Position numbers and translations under genes: made by a program. A model generated the notes under the pieces. The model had not been told where the DNA came from. It was given only the letters and a program-made list of their open reading frames with translations, and did no database searches. Source: Clostridia bacterium (GTDB lineage Bacteria; Bacillota; Clostridia; Oscillospirales; Acutalibacteraceae). From it: DNA of 64,000 nucleotides. Position 1 is the first letter of the stretch, and every line of letters starts with the position of its first letter. The stretch covers positions 124,001 to 188,000 of the forward strand of contig JAFVTQ010000001.1 of assembly GCA_017503135.1 (NCBI GenBank), in the 5' to 3' direction. Shown here piece by piece: positions 27,508 through 37,063 of the stretch.

Positions 27508-28695
27508 TTACTTTGTAAATTTAGCTTTTACTCTGCCGAGAGCTTTCATACCCTCAACAATTTTGTCATTTGATGGTGTTGAGAAATTCATTCTAAAGCA
27601 ATTTGTCTTTTCATCGTTAATCATAAATGCGGAGCCTGGTACAAGTGCAACCTTTTCGTTGATACATTCTTGCACAAATTCAAGCATATCAACATCTTCT
27701 GACAATTCGCACCACACGAAAAGTCCACCTTCAGGACGAACATATTTAACGAAATCACCTAATTCTGAATCGATAAGGTCGCACATAAGATTAAGCTTTT
27801 CACGATAAATTGCTCTGATTTTTTCAATATGAGCATCAATATCATATTGGTCCATCCACTTATCAACAAGCATCTGTGAAAACACAGGGGTGTGCACATC
27901 TGCTGCCTGTTTGCCAACTGTCATTTTTGCAACAATTGGTGCAGGGGCACAGATATAGCCAACACGGATGCCCGGTGCTAAAAGTTTTGAGAACGAACCT
28001 GCATAAATAACGATTCCGTCTTCATCCATACTCTTGATTGATGGAACATCTTCGCTTGAAACTCTCAAATCACCATAAGGGTTATCTTCGAGAATAAGCA
28101 AACCATATTTTTTAGCAAGGTCATAAACAGCTTTTCTCTTTTCGAGGCTCATTGTTGCGCCTGATGGATTCTGAAAATTAGGGATTGTATAAATAAATCT
28201 GGGGTTATGTGCATTTTTAATAGCATTTTCAAGTTCGTCAATATTCATACCATCTGCTTCAACATTAACACCTGCAAGTTTGCAACCATAAGAACGGAAA
28301 CAGTTGAGAGAACCTATAAATGATGGGCATTCGCAAATAACAGTATCACCCAAATCGCAAAGTGCTTTTGTTGCAAGGTCCATAACCTGTTGTGCACCTG
28401 ATGAGATAATGAGCGAGTCAAAATCTCTGCCAATATTGTATCTGTCTTTAATGAATTTTGTCAAACGATTGCGAAGTGGAGTATACCCTTCAGTAACACC
28501 ATATTGCAATGCTGTAACGGGCTCGTTTGCGAAAATTTCTGCCGAAATTTTCTGAACTTCTTCCATTGGGAATGTTGCAACATCTGGGTTGCCCGCTGCA
28601 AAAGGAATAATGTCGGGATTTTGAGTTGCTTTTAAAATTTCACGGATTGCAGAGGGTGCGAGTCCTGAAATTCTTTTTGAAAAATAATAATCCAT
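27508..28695 (-). CDS. PLP-dependent aminotransferase (MocR/LysN-like, class I fold)
   Basis: The 395-residue protein is a fold-type I aminotransferase of the group that includes 2-aminoadipate transaminase. It contains IPFAAGNPD near residue 33, LQYGVTEGYTPLR near 66, IPNFQNPSGATMS near 177 and the PLP-lysine motif AGSFSKLLAPGIRVG near 238. There is no N-terminal helix-turn-helix, so it is an enzyme rather than a MocR regulator. ATG 28695 is chosen for the AGGTGAT site; an upstream in-frame start has none. Substrate not assignable. Confidence 0.82.
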   Translation of the reverse strand: MDYYFSKRISGLAPSAIREILKATQNPDIIPFAAGNPDVATFPMEEVQKISAEIFANEPVTALQYGVTEGYTPLRNRLTKFIKDRYNIGRDFDSLIISSGAQQVMDLATKALCDLGDTVICECPSFIGSLNCFRSYGCKLAGVNVEADGMNIDELENAIKNAHNPRFIYTIPNFQNPSGATMSLEKRKAVYDLAKKYGLLILEDNPYGDLRVSSEDVPSIKSMDEDGIVIYAGSFSKLLAPGIRVGYICAPAPIVAKMTVGKQAADVHTPVFSQMLVDKWMDQYDIDAHIEKIRAIYREKLNLMCDLIDSELGDFVKYVRPEGGLFVWCELSEDVDMLEFVQECINEKVALVPGSAFMINDEKTNCFRMNFSTPSNDKIVEGMKALGRVKAKFTK

Positions 28696-28791
28696 TGTAT
28701 CACCTAGTTTTATTTGCACATATAAACATATTTTAGCACAAGAATCACGGTTTTTCAACAAATACATAAGCATATTTATTGCAAATTAATG

Positions 28792-28820
28792 TTGTTAAAT
28801 ATAAAAATATATGTTAAAAT
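28792..28820 (+). promoter_or_regulatory. Promoter for proB-proA
   Basis: TTGTTA (28792-28797), 17 bases, TAAAAT (28815-28820) with TGt just before, an extended -10, ending 37 bases before the proB start. Confidence 0.68.
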
Positions 28821-28857
28821 ATTATGATTAAACTTTTCTATGGCAAGAAGGGTAGAT

Positions 28858-29643
28858 ATGGCTGTTTTAAAAGATGTAAAAAGAATAGTTGTAAAGGTTG
28901 GCACATCAACACTTACATATTCAACAGGCAAGACAAATATCAGAAGAATGCACAAGTTGGTTTCTGTGCTTTCTGATATTGTTAATTCAGGCGTTGAAGT
29001 GGCACTTGTAACAAGTGGTGCAATCGGTGTTGGTGTTGGTAAATTAGGTCTTAAAGAGAAACCCGCTGACACAGCAGGCAAGCAGGCGGCTGCCACAATT
29101 GGTCAATGTGAATTGATGTTTATGTATGACAAGCTCTTCGGCGAATATGGTCACACAGTTGGTCAGTTGCTCATTACAAAGAGTGACGTTGAAAATGACG
29201 AGAGAAGAGAAAATCTCATAAATACATTCAATAAATTGTTTGAATTTGGCGCAATTCCTGTTATCAACGAAAATGACAGTGTTGCGGTTGAAGAAATCGT
29301 CTATGGTGATAATGACTCGCTTTCTGCAATCGTTGCAAAGCTTGTCAATGCAGATGCACTGATTATTCTCACAGATATTGATGGTCTTTATGATGCAAAT
29401 CCTAACGAGAATGAAGATGCAAAGCTTATCTCTGTTGTTACAGAAATCGACGAAGATTTATATAAAATCGCAGGTGGCAAGGGCTCAACTCTTGGCACAG
29501 GTGGAATGGTGACAAAACTTCATGCAGCAGAAATTACAATGGGTGCAGGAATTGACACAATTGTTATGAATGGTGAAAATCCAACTGAAATTTATAAAGC
29601 ACTTGACGGCAAACAGGTTGGCACATTTTTTAAGGGGAAATAA
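28858..29643 (+). CDS. proB: Glutamate 5-kinase
   Basis: First step of proline synthesis: phosphorylates glutamate. The 261-residue protein is an amino acid kinase with VVKVGTSTLTYSTGK at its N-terminus, VTSGAIGVGVGKLGL near 53, PVINENDSVAVEE near 138, and GTGGMVTKLHAAEITM near 212. It lacks the C-terminal PUA domain of the longer (about 370-residue) enzymes, as some family members do. ATG 28858 is chosen because AGAAGGG lies upstream at good spacing; an in-frame ATG 18 bases earlier has none. proA starts 3 bases after the stop. Confidence 0.94.
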   Translation: MAVLKDVKRIVVKVGTSTLTYSTGKTNIRRMHKLVSVLSDIVNSGVEVALVTSGAIGVGVGKLGLKEKPADTAGKQAAATIGQCELMFMYDKLFGEYGHTVGQLLITKSDVENDERRENLINTFNKLFEFGAIPVINENDSVAVEEIVYGDNDSLSAIVAKLVNADALIILTDIDGLYDANPNENEDAKLISVVTEIDEDLYKIAGGKGSTLGTGGMVTKLHAAEITMGAGIDTIVMNGENPTEIYKALDGKQVGTFFKGK

Positions 29644-29645
29644 TT

Positions 29646-30884
29646 ATGCTCACAGAAATCGGTAAAAGAGCAAAAGATGCCGCTGCAAAATTAGCAGTAA
29701 CATCAACTGAAGATAAAAACAGAATACTTCTCGCTATGGCAAACGCTTTGAGAGAAAATTGTGATAAGATTTTAGAAGCAAATGCTCTCGACATTGAAAA
29801 CGGACGCAAAAATAATATGTCAGAGTCGCTAATTGACCGACTTATGCTCAATGCCGACAGAATTGAAGGTATGGCAAAGGGTATTGAAGATGTTATTAAA
29901 CTCGACGACCCTGTTGGTAGAATTCTCTGGGAGACCGAGCGACCAAACGGACTTAAAATTCAAAGAGTAAGTGTGCCTTTGGGTGTTGTGGGTATCATCT
30001 ATGAAGCTCGTCCTAATGTTACAAGTGATGCTGCTGCACTTGCTGTCAAAGCGGGTAACACAGCCATTCTTCGTGGTGGCAAAGAGGCATTCAACTCAAA
30101 CTCTGCTATAATGGATAGTATGAGAGATGCCATTGAAAAAACAGGCTTTAATCCGGATTTTATTGAGCTTGTGCGCGACACTTCTCGTGACAGCGCAACG
30201 GCTTTAATGAAAATGAATAAATATGTAGATGTGCTTATCCCTCGTGGAAGTGCATCTCTTATCAACGCAGTTGTCGAAAATTCAACAGTGCCGGTTATTG
30301 AAACAGGTGTGGGGAATTGCCATATATATGTTGACAGCGAAGCTGATATTGATATGGCGACTGAAATAATATTTAATGCAAAAACTCAGAGAATTTCAGT
30401 TTGTAATACAGCAGAAAGTCTTTTAATTCATAAGGACATTGCAGAATTTGCACTTGTTGCAATCAAGGCAAAACTTGATGAGAAAAAAGTCACTCTCTAT
30501 GGTGACGAAATCTCAAGAGAAATTTGTCCTGACATTGAAGTGGCAACAGATGATGATTATTATCGTGAATATCTTGATTATAAAATGTCAGTTAAAATCG
30601 TTTCTTCACTTGAAGATGCAATCGAGCATATTAGAAAATATTCATCAGGACACAGCGAAAGTATTATCACAAACAATAAAGACAATGCCGAAATCTTCTT
30701 AAATAGCGTTGACTCATCAGCGGTTTATCACAACGCTAGCACTCGTTTCACTGATGGTGGCGAATTTGGTTTCGGCGCAGAAATCGGCATTTCTACTCAA
30801 AAACTTCACGCAAGAGGTCCTTTAGGACTTCCACAGTTAAACTCATTTAAATATAAGATTTATGGCGATGGTCAAATCAGATAA
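29646..30884 (+). CDS. proA: Gamma-glutamyl phosphate reductase
   Basis: Reduces gamma-glutamyl phosphate to glutamate semialdehyde, second step of proline synthesis. The 412-residue protein is of the aldehyde dehydrogenase superfamily, with VPLGVVGIIYEARPNVTSDA near residue 107, LRGGKEAFNSN near 142, and the catalytic cysteine in QRISVCNTAESLL near 250. The glycine-rich TDGGEFGFGAEIGISTQKLH near 370 is a ProA signature. AAGGGG precedes the ATG. Directly coupled to proB. Confidence 0.96.
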   Translation: MLTEIGKRAKDAAAKLAVTSTEDKNRILLAMANALRENCDKILEANALDIENGRKNNMSESLIDRLMLNADRIEGMAKGIEDVIKLDDPVGRILWETERPNGLKIQRVSVPLGVVGIIYEARPNVTSDAAALAVKAGNTAILRGGKEAFNSNSAIMDSMRDAIEKTGFNPDFIELVRDTSRDSATALMKMNKYVDVLIPRGSASLINAVVENSTVPVIETGVGNCHIYVDSEADIDMATEIIFNAKTQRISVCNTAESLLIHKDIAEFALVAIKAKLDEKKVTLYGDEISREICPDIEVATDDDYYREYLDYKMSVKIVSSLEDAIEHIRKYSSGHSESIITNNKDNAEIFLNSVDSSAVYHNASTRFTDGGEFGFGAEIGISTQKLHARGPLGLPQLNSFKYKIYGDGQIR

Positions 30885-30897
30885 AGAGGTGTTTTGA

Positions 30898-31698
30898 ATG
30901 TCAGAAAAAAGAAAACACAAAGGTACTCATAAACTTGCATTCCCTATTGGTATGCTCGTTACAATTCTTGCTGCAATTGGACTTGTAACTGTTGTTTTTT
31001 CAGCAGTCAAGGGTATTGACGGCGCTATTGAAAAGGGACAGAAGTTAGAAGAATATGAAAAAATGCTTACACCGGTTGTTCTCATTTCTCCAGACACTTT
31101 TGATGACGTTACCAAAGCAGATATGAGTCAGCTTGTTGAAATTTCAATCTGGGCATTGCTTAAAAGTGATATTTCACCGGACACTTATGAATCAACAGGT
31201 GACGGACTTTTGATTCCAAAAGAAGATGTTGAAGAACAATTTGTTAAGCTTTTCGGCACAGAAGTAACACCTGTCCACTCAACTATTGAGGGTTATGGTA
31301 TGGATTTCACCTTTGATTCTGCAAAGGGTACATATACAGTGCCACTTACAGGTATCACACCAATTTACACACCAGATGTTATCAACAAAACAACATTGCC
31401 AAACTCAATTGTTTTGACTGTTGCTTGTCTTGCAGGTGACGGTTGGGAGCAAGGCGAAAACGGTGAAATGAAAGCGCCTGTTCCTGATAAATATCTTAAA
31501 ATCACTCTTCGTGAAAAAGATGACGCTTATTATATCTCTGCAATTCAGAACACATCAACACCTGAAATTGTAACAACAGAAGAGAAAACAGAAACAACTA
31601 CACAAAACCTTGACTTGTTGGGTCAGGCAGATGTAGTTGCAAGTGAGTCATCAACTGTTGCTGAATCAGAAACAGAGTCAGAATCAGCAACAGCTTAA
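30898..31698 (+). CDS. Conserved membrane-anchored protein, unknown function
   Basis: I do not recognise the family. The 266-residue protein has a basic N-terminus, one membrane segment (about residues 14-38), an outer domain of about 170 residues (from TPVVLISPDTFDDVTKAD) and a Ser/Thr/Glu-rich tail that is probably disordered. AGAGGTG lies before the ATG, 13 bases after proA. The outer domain contains no catalytic motif I can name. Position between proA and prfB suggests only shared transcription. Confidence 0.65.
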   Translation: MSEKRKHKGTHKLAFPIGMLVTILAAIGLVTVVFSAVKGIDGAIEKGQKLEEYEKMLTPVVLISPDTFDDVTKADMSQLVEISIWALLKSDISPDTYESTGDGLLIPKEDVEEQFVKLFGTEVTPVHSTIEGYGMDFTFDSAKGTYTVPLTGITPIYTPDVINKTTLPNSIVLTVACLAGDGWEQGENGEMKAPVPDKYLKITLREKDDAYYISAIQNTSTPEIVTTEEKTETTTQNLDLLGQADVVASESSTVAESETESESATA

Positions 31699-31708
31699 AT
31701 ATATCATA

Positions 31709-31799
31709 TCCGTCAAAAACAAAAGCTGTTAAAAAGCAAAGCTTACTTTTGCTCTCTATAAACGGTAGTCTTAATATCATTTTATGTTTTTATAACGGA
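31709..31799. repeat. Weak inverted repeat before prfB
   Basis: TCCGTcAAAAAcA near 31709 and TGTTTTTatAACGGA near 31785 pair imperfectly around about 65 bases. CCGTCAAAAAC and TATAACGG also occur in the hairpin element before dnaX, so the two may be diverged relatives. It fills the 150-base gap between the exported protein gene and prfB. Confidence 0.35.
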
Positions 31800-31850
31800 C
31801 AAGTGACAAATAATAAATAAATCAGCATATAAATTAAGCGAGGTAAAAAT

Positions 31851-32972
31851 ATGCTTCAATATGAAGAATTAAAATTGCGACTCAACTCTCATAGCGACGA
31901 ACTGGAAAATCTTGCAGAGGCGTTGGGTCTTGAAAAAATGAAGAAAGAGATTGCTAATCTTGAAGAACAAGCTGCTCAAGAGGGCTTTTGGGATGATATT
32001 CAGAATTCACAAAAGGTTTTGCAGAGAACAAGTGGTCTTAAAAACAAGGTTGCTGCTTATGAAAAGCTCAAGGCAGATTTTGAAGATGCTCTTGTTATGA
32101 TAGAACTTGCAGACGAAGAAGAGGATGAATCTCTTGTTCCTGAATGCACAGAAAGTGTTGAAAACTTTGAGAAAGAGCTTGATAGTCAGACTCTTGCAAC
32201 ACTTTTGACAGGTGAATATGACTCAAAGAATGCAATTCTCACATTCCACGCAGGTGCAGGTGGCACAGAGGCTCAGGACTGGGCAGAAATGCTTTTCAGA
32301 ATGTATAACCGTTGGGGTGAGCGCCATGGCTACAAGGTGTCAACTCTGGACTATCTTGATGGCGACGAAGCAGGGCTTAAATCAGCATCAATTCTTATTG
32401 AGGGTGAAAATGCTTATGGCTTTATGAAGAGTGAAGCAGGAATTCACCGTCTTGTCCGTGTTTCACCATTTGACTCATCAGGAAGAAGACACACATCATT
32501 CGCATCTTTAGAAGTTATGCCTGAAATTGATGAAAATGTAAATGTTGAAATCAACCCTGACGATATTGAAATGGCTGTGTATCGTGCAAGTGGTGCAGGT
32601 GGACAAAAGGTTAATAAAACATCATCTGCAGTTCGTCTTACACACAAACCAACAGGTATTGTTGTTTCTTGTCAGGTTGAGCGAAGCCAACATCAGAACA
32701 GAGAAGTTGCAATGACAATGCTCAAATCAAAGCTTATTGAGATTAAAGAGCGTGAACACCTTGCAAAGATTGAAGACATCAAGGGCGACCACAAAGAAAT
32801 CGCGTGGGGTAGCCAGATTCGTTCTTATGTGTTTATGCCATATACATTGGCAAAGGACCACAGAACATCTTTTGAAAACGGTAATATCAATGCAGTTATG
32901 GACGGTGACCTTGACGGATTTATCAATGCATATCTCAAAATGCAATCACAAAAGAATTTAGAAAACAATTAA
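31851..32972 (+). CDS. prfB: Peptide chain release factor 2, without programmed frameshift
   Basis: Releases peptides at UGA and UAA codons. The 373-residue protein has the SPF stop-codon recognition tripeptide ([14 protein letters not shown] near 199) and the catalytic GGQ ([16 protein letters not shown] near 245). In most bacteria prfB needs a +1 frameshift at CTT-TGA near codon 25. Here the frame is open throughout: CTT GAA occupies codons 27-28 at 31929-31934. Self-regulation by the frameshift is therefore lost. A terminator follows. Confidence 0.96.
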   Translation: MLQYEELKLRLNSHSDELENLAEALGLEKMKKEIANLEEQAAQEGFWDDIQNSQKVLQRTSGLKNKVAAYEKLKADFEDALVMIELADEEEDESLVPECTESVENFEKELDSQTLATLLTGEYDSKNAILTFHAGAGGTEAQDWAEMLFRMYNRWGERHGYKVSTLDYLDGDEAGLKSASILIEGENAYGFMKSEAGIHRLVRVSPFDSSGRRHTSFASLEVMPEIDENVNVEINPDDIEMAVYRASGAGGQKVNKTSSAVRLTHKPTGIVVSCQVERSQHQNREVAMTMLKSKLIEIKEREHLAKIEDIKGDHKEIAWGSQIRSYVFMPYTLAKDHRTSFENGNINAVMDGDLDGFINAYLKMQSQKNLENN

Positions 32973-32980
32973 ATAAAAAT

Positions 32981-33005
32981 AAGGCTCGGTGAAAACCGAG
33001 CCTTT
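32981..33005. terminator. Terminator between prfB and the converging membrane protein gene
   Basis: AAGGCTCGGT (32981-32990) and ACCGAGCCTT (32995-33004) form a perfect 10-bp stem with a GAAA loop. T richness after the stem is moderate on the plus strand; A's before it serve the minus strand. Confidence 0.82.
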
Positions 33006-33020
33006 AACTTTTCGTTTGCT

Positions 33021-33728
33021 TTATGATTTTTGTCTTTCTCTTTCTGCTTTTTTCATTGCTTTTTCTTTTTCGTCGCTGATGTTTACAAGAAGCACAGAAA
33101 CTGCCCAAGCACAAATACCGAGCATTATGAACATTAATCCCCAGAATGCGCCGTCAAGTGTGAATGATGCAACTTCACCCAAGAAACCAATAATCAAAGA
33201 TGAAATAATGCCATCCATATTGAGAACTTCTGAAAGTGTAATTTCACCAGCCATAAGTGGATTTGCAAAGAAGCTGAATGCAATATATGCTGCTACCGTG
33301 CTTAAAAATCCTGCACCTGAAAGACCAATAATTGCTTTGATTTTGTTTGAGAAAATTGCAAAGCCAAGAATTACAAGTCCTAAAACAAGCGCGATTACAA
33401 TAAACACAGCTGCAACAACAAGTGGTCTGTAAAGCTCGTTTTGAAGAATACTTGCTTTAAAATCAAAGTTCCCGTCTGTAAATCCTGAAAACATATTAAC
33501 CCATTTAGGAAGTTCTGCAAGAGAAATTGATTCTTCTGTTGCCTGAAGATTGTTTTCGCCGTTAAGTTTATTCAACAAGTCTGAAATATCAGTGTGAGTA
33601 ATCAGAATGTGAATTAAATCAGCAAAATAAAAAACAGGATAAATTGCAACACAAGCGATTGCAGTAACTACTCTGAAAAGAATGTCAAAGCCAGTTGTTT
33701 TTTGTTTAAGTTTTTTTGTTTTACTCAT
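33021..33728 (-). CDS. Polytopic membrane protein, unknown function
   Basis: A 235-residue protein with four or five membrane segments, basic ends (MSKTKKLKQKTT and a C-terminal KEKAMKKAERERQKS) and one external loop of about 55 residues between the first two segments. No named family recognised. ATG 33728 lies one base after the glnS stop, with GGGGGAAAT as the ribosome site inside the glnS end, so it is translationally coupled to glnS. Confidence 0.65.
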   Translation of the reverse strand: MSKTKKLKQKTTGFDILFRVVTAIACVAIYPVFYFADLIHILITHTDISDLLNKLNGENNLQATEESISLAELPKWVNMFSGFTDGNFDFKASILQNELYRPLVVAAVFIVIALVLGLVILGFAIFSNKIKAIIGLSGAGFLSTVAAYIAFSFFANPLMAGEITLSEVLNMDGIISSLIIGFLGEVASFTLDGAFWGLMFIMLGICAWAVSVLLVNISDEKEKAMKKAERERQKS

Positions 33729-33729
33729 A

Positions 33730-35391
33730 TTATTTCCCCCAAGAAGAATTGAGTTGTACCGTACGGTTAAACACAATATTGTCTTCAGTTGATGTAATAT
33801 CTACGCAGAAATAACCCTGACGCATAAACTGAAATGTGTCACCAGCTTTGAGACCGTCTTTAAGTCCACCTTCAATAAGGCAATCTTTAAGAACAACAAG
33901 TGATTCAGGATTGAGATTTTCTGTGAATGCGCCTGCAGATTCGTCAGATGGATTTTCTTTATTGAAAAGTCTGTCATAAAGACGAACTTCTGCTTTAAAG
34001 CTATCTGCTTCGCTAACCCAGTGAAGAGTACCCTTAACCTTTCTTCCGTCAGGTGAGTTGCCACCACGGCTTTCAGGGTCATAAGTACAATGAACACAAG
34101 TTACATTGCCATTTTCATCTGTATCATAACCTACGCACTTAACGAAATATGCACTTTTAAGACGAACTTCATTACCCGGGAAAAGTCTGAAATATTTTTT
34201 AACAGGCTCAACCATAAAGTCTTCTTGTTCAACATAAATTGTTTTGCCAAAAGTTACTTTGCGAGTACCCATTTCAGGATGTTCTGGATGAATTTCAACA
34301 TCAAGCACTTCTGTTTTATCTTCAGGATAGTTATCAATAACAACCTTTAACGGACGAAGCACAGCCATTGCTCTTGGTGCATTAGCGTTAAGTTCGTCGC
34401 GAACACAAGATTCCAAAAGACCATAGTCAACAACTGAATACGCCTTTGAAACGCCGATTTTTTCACAGAAGTTACGAATTGCTGCTGCAGGGTAACCGCG
34501 TCTTCTCATACCGCTGAGAGTTGCCATTCTTGGGTCATTCCAACCATCAACAATGCCTTCGTTAACAAGTGCAAGACACTTTCTCTTACTTGTAAGGCAA
34601 TAGTTTAAGTTAAGACGAGCAAATTCAATCTGTCTTGGTGGCATTTCAATGTCGAGTGCTCTCAAGAACCAATCATAAAGTGGTCTGTGGTTTTCAAATT
34701 CAAGTGAGCAAAGAGAGTGAGTAACACCTTCTTTAGCATCTGACAACGGGTGAGCAAAGTCATACATTGGGTAAACGCACCATTTGTCGCCTGTCTGGTG
34801 GTGTGGCACATGAGCAATTCTGTAAATAACAGGGTCGCGCATATTGATATTAGCAGCAGCCATATCAATTTTTGCACGAAGAACTCTTGCGCCGTTTTCG
34901 AATTCGCCGTCAGTCATTCTCTTGAATAAATCAAGGTTTTCTTCGATGCTTCTTTCTCTGTATGGGCTGTTTTTACCGGGCTCTGTGAGAGTGCCACGAT
35001 ATTCTCTGATTTCGTCGGCAGAAAGGTCGTCAACATAAGCGAGACCTTTTTCAATAAGTTTTACAGCACATTCATAGATGAAATCAAAATAACTTGATGC
35101 GAAAAGGCATTTGTTCCACTTGAAGCCAAGCCATTCAATGTCTTCTTTAATAGCGTCAACATATTCTGTATCTTCTTTTTGTGGGTTTGTGTCATCAAGA
35201 CGAAGATTACACTCGCCCTTATACTTTTTGCTTGTTGCAAAGTTTATGCAAATCGCTTTTGCGTGACCAATGTGAAGATAACCGTTTGGTTCAGGTGGGA
35301 AACGAGTCTGCACTTTGTTATATACACCGTTTTCAAGGTCTTCATCAATGAAATCGTGTATAAAATTTGAAATGTTTGTAATTTCTTCCAT
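33730..35391 (-). CDS. glnS: Glutaminyl-tRNA synthetase
   Basis: Charges tRNA(Gln) directly with glutamine. The 553-residue protein has [18 protein letters not shown] near residue 27 (HIGH motif), the KMSKS-like TSKRK near 263, and the two C-terminal anticodon-binding beta-barrels. GlnRS is uncommon in Gram-positives, which mostly use the amidotransferase route. It lies 3 bases after gltX, an unusual tandem of the two related enzymes. Confidence 0.95.
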   Translation of the reverse strand: MEEITNISNFIHDFIDEDLENGVYNKVQTRFPPEPNGYLHIGHAKAICINFATSKKYKGECNLRLDDTNPQKEDTEYVDAIKEDIEWLGFKWNKCLFASSYFDFIYECAVKLIEKGLAYVDDLSADEIREYRGTLTEPGKNSPYRERSIEENLDLFKRMTDGEFENGARVLRAKIDMAAANINMRDPVIYRIAHVPHHQTGDKWCVYPMYDFAHPLSDAKEGVTHSLCSLEFENHRPLYDWFLRALDIEMPPRQIEFARLNLNYCLTSKRKCLALVNEGIVDGWNDPRMATLSGMRRRGYPAAAIRNFCEKIGVSKAYSVVDYGLLESCVRDELNANAPRAMAVLRPLKVVIDNYPEDKTEVLDVEIHPEHPEMGTRKVTFGKTIYVEQEDFMVEPVKKYFRLFPGNEVRLKSAYFVKCVGYDTDENGNVTCVHCTYDPESRGGNSPDGRKVKGTLHWVSEADSFKAEVRLYDRLFNKENPSDESAGAFTENLNPESLVVLKDCLIEGGLKDGLKAGDTFQFMRQGYFCVDITSTEDNIVFNRTVQLNSSWGK

Positions 35392-35394
35392 ATT

Positions 35395-37053
35395 TTAAGC
35401 CTCTTTATAAGAATTTATTGCCTTATCAATTCTGTTCATTACTTCGCCTACACCAAGAATTTGCATAATGTAATACAAATCAGGTGTATTTGTGCGCGAT
35501 GTCATAGCAACACGAATAATGGTTGAAACATCACCAACATGGCCCTTGAATGCGTCAGGATTTTGCTTATATTCTTTAACATTTGGTGTGAATCCACAAG
35601 CTGAGCAAAGCTCTTTGATTTTGTTGAACCACTCTTCTTTGCTGTCGCTTTCTGAATAAACATCCTTATATTTTGTGAGAAGTTCTATTGCATCTTCCTT
35701 GTTGATGTTTTCAGGAAGAGTGTAATCAGGAGTATAAAGTTCGTTATAGAAGAATGAAACATAATTCTCTACTTCTTCCCAACAAGCAATATCTTTTCTT
35801 GGTTTAGGGTTATCTCTGTCAATGTTGAGAATTGCTTTTGCCTTGTCGCTGTTTGCTACAAAAAGGTCATAAAGCACTTTGTTATAATCCTTTGCCCAAT
35901 CAACAACAAGGTTATAAACCTGCTCGGCTGTCATAACAGAAACAACATTTTTTGACACGTCGTTAAACTTAACCATATCAAAAAGTGCGCCTGAAACACT
36001 CATCTTTTTAAGGTTGAATGGGAATTTGCTGATGTCTTCATTCTTGTTTGCTCTGCGCCAGTCTTCAAAGTTTGAATTGAGAATGGTGAGCATATATTCT
36101 TTAACTGATGCTTCAGGGTAACCCTTTTCAATATAGAATGAAACATTAGCTTCAGGGTCTTTTCTCTTTGAAAGCTTGCGCTTGCCACCGTTTTCTTCTT
36201 TCATAATTGGGGCAATGTGAGCATATTTAACTGGTTTAAAACCACAAGTTCTGAAAAGTTCAATATGAAGTGGCACAGATGCAATCCACTCGTCGCCACG
36301 AACAACATGAGTGGTGTGCATTAAGTGGTCGTCGATTGCGTGAGCAAAGTGATATGTTGGAATTCCGTCAGTTTTAAGAATAACAACGTCATTCACGTTT
36401 TCGCTCATTTCGATTTTGCCCTTAATCATATCGTCGAATGCGATTTTTCTTTGAATGTCGCCCATTGAACGAAGACGAACAGTATAAGGAATACCCGCAT
36501 TGATTTTTTCAATGATTTCATCATCACTTAAATCTCTGCATTTTGCATAAGCGCCATAATAACCTTTGATGTCTTCGTTTTCTTGACGGTTTCTGATATC
36601 TTCAAGGTCTTCTGGTGTGCAGAAGCAAGGATACGCTTTGCCTTCTTCAACTAATTTTTTAGCAAATGTACGATAGATTTCTCTACGAAGGCTCTGTGTA
36701 TAAGGACCATATTTCCCGTCTTCACTATCAAAGCCTGTAACGCCTTCGTCAGGAGTAACACCAAAAGCTTTAAGTCCTGTTACAATACCAGTAACACCAT
36801 CTTCTACTTCACGTTTTTTGTCGGTATCTTCAATACGGAGCATAAACACGCCGTTTGTAGTTTCAGCAGTAAGTTTTGATGCAAAACCCGCATAAAGTCC
36901 ACCAAAGTGGAGATAACCAGTAGGGCTTGGAGCAAATCTCGTTACTCTTGCACCTTCGGGCAAATCTCTTGCAGGGTAAAGTTCTTCATAATATTCTGTG
37001 GACTTGTCCACATCACTGAAAATAAGTTCAGCAATTTTTTTGCAGTTTGTCAT
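35395..37053 (-). CDS. gltX: Glutamyl-tRNA synthetase
   Basis: Charges tRNA(Glu) with glutamate. The 552-residue protein has RFAPSPTGYLHFGGLYAGF near residue 39, in which the HIGH motif reads HFGG, and the second motif KLSKRKDPEA near 297. It is longer than the roughly 485-residue standard enzyme and belongs to a variant group seen in some Clostridia. The differing HIGH form and its pairing with glnS make it worth noting; with GlnRS present this enzyme need not mischarge tRNA(Gln), which is inference. Confidence 0.93.
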   Translation of the reverse strand: MTNCKKIAELIFSDVDKSTEYYEELYPARDLPEGARVTRFAPSPTGYLHFGGLYAGFASKLTAETTNGVFMLRIEDTDKKREVEDGVTGIVTGLKAFGVTPDEGVTGFDSEDGKYGPYTQSLRREIYRTFAKKLVEEGKAYPCFCTPEDLEDIRNRQENEDIKGYYGAYAKCRDLSDDEIIEKINAGIPYTVRLRSMGDIQRKIAFDDMIKGKIEMSENVNDVVILKTDGIPTYHFAHAIDDHLMHTTHVVRGDEWIASVPLHIELFRTCGFKPVKYAHIAPIMKEENGGKRKLSKRKDPEANVSFYIEKGYPEASVKEYMLTILNSNFEDWRRANKNEDISKFPFNLKKMSVSGALFDMVKFNDVSKNVVSVMTAEQVYNLVVDWAKDYNKVLYDLFVANSDKAKAILNIDRDNPKPRKDIACWEEVENYVSFFYNELYTPDYTLPENINKEDAIELLTKYKDVYSESDSKEEWFNKIKELCSACGFTPNVKEYKQNPDAFKGHVGDVSTIIRVAMTSRTNTPDLYYIMQILGVGEVMNRIDKAINSYKEA

Positions 37054-37063
37054 TTTATACCTC

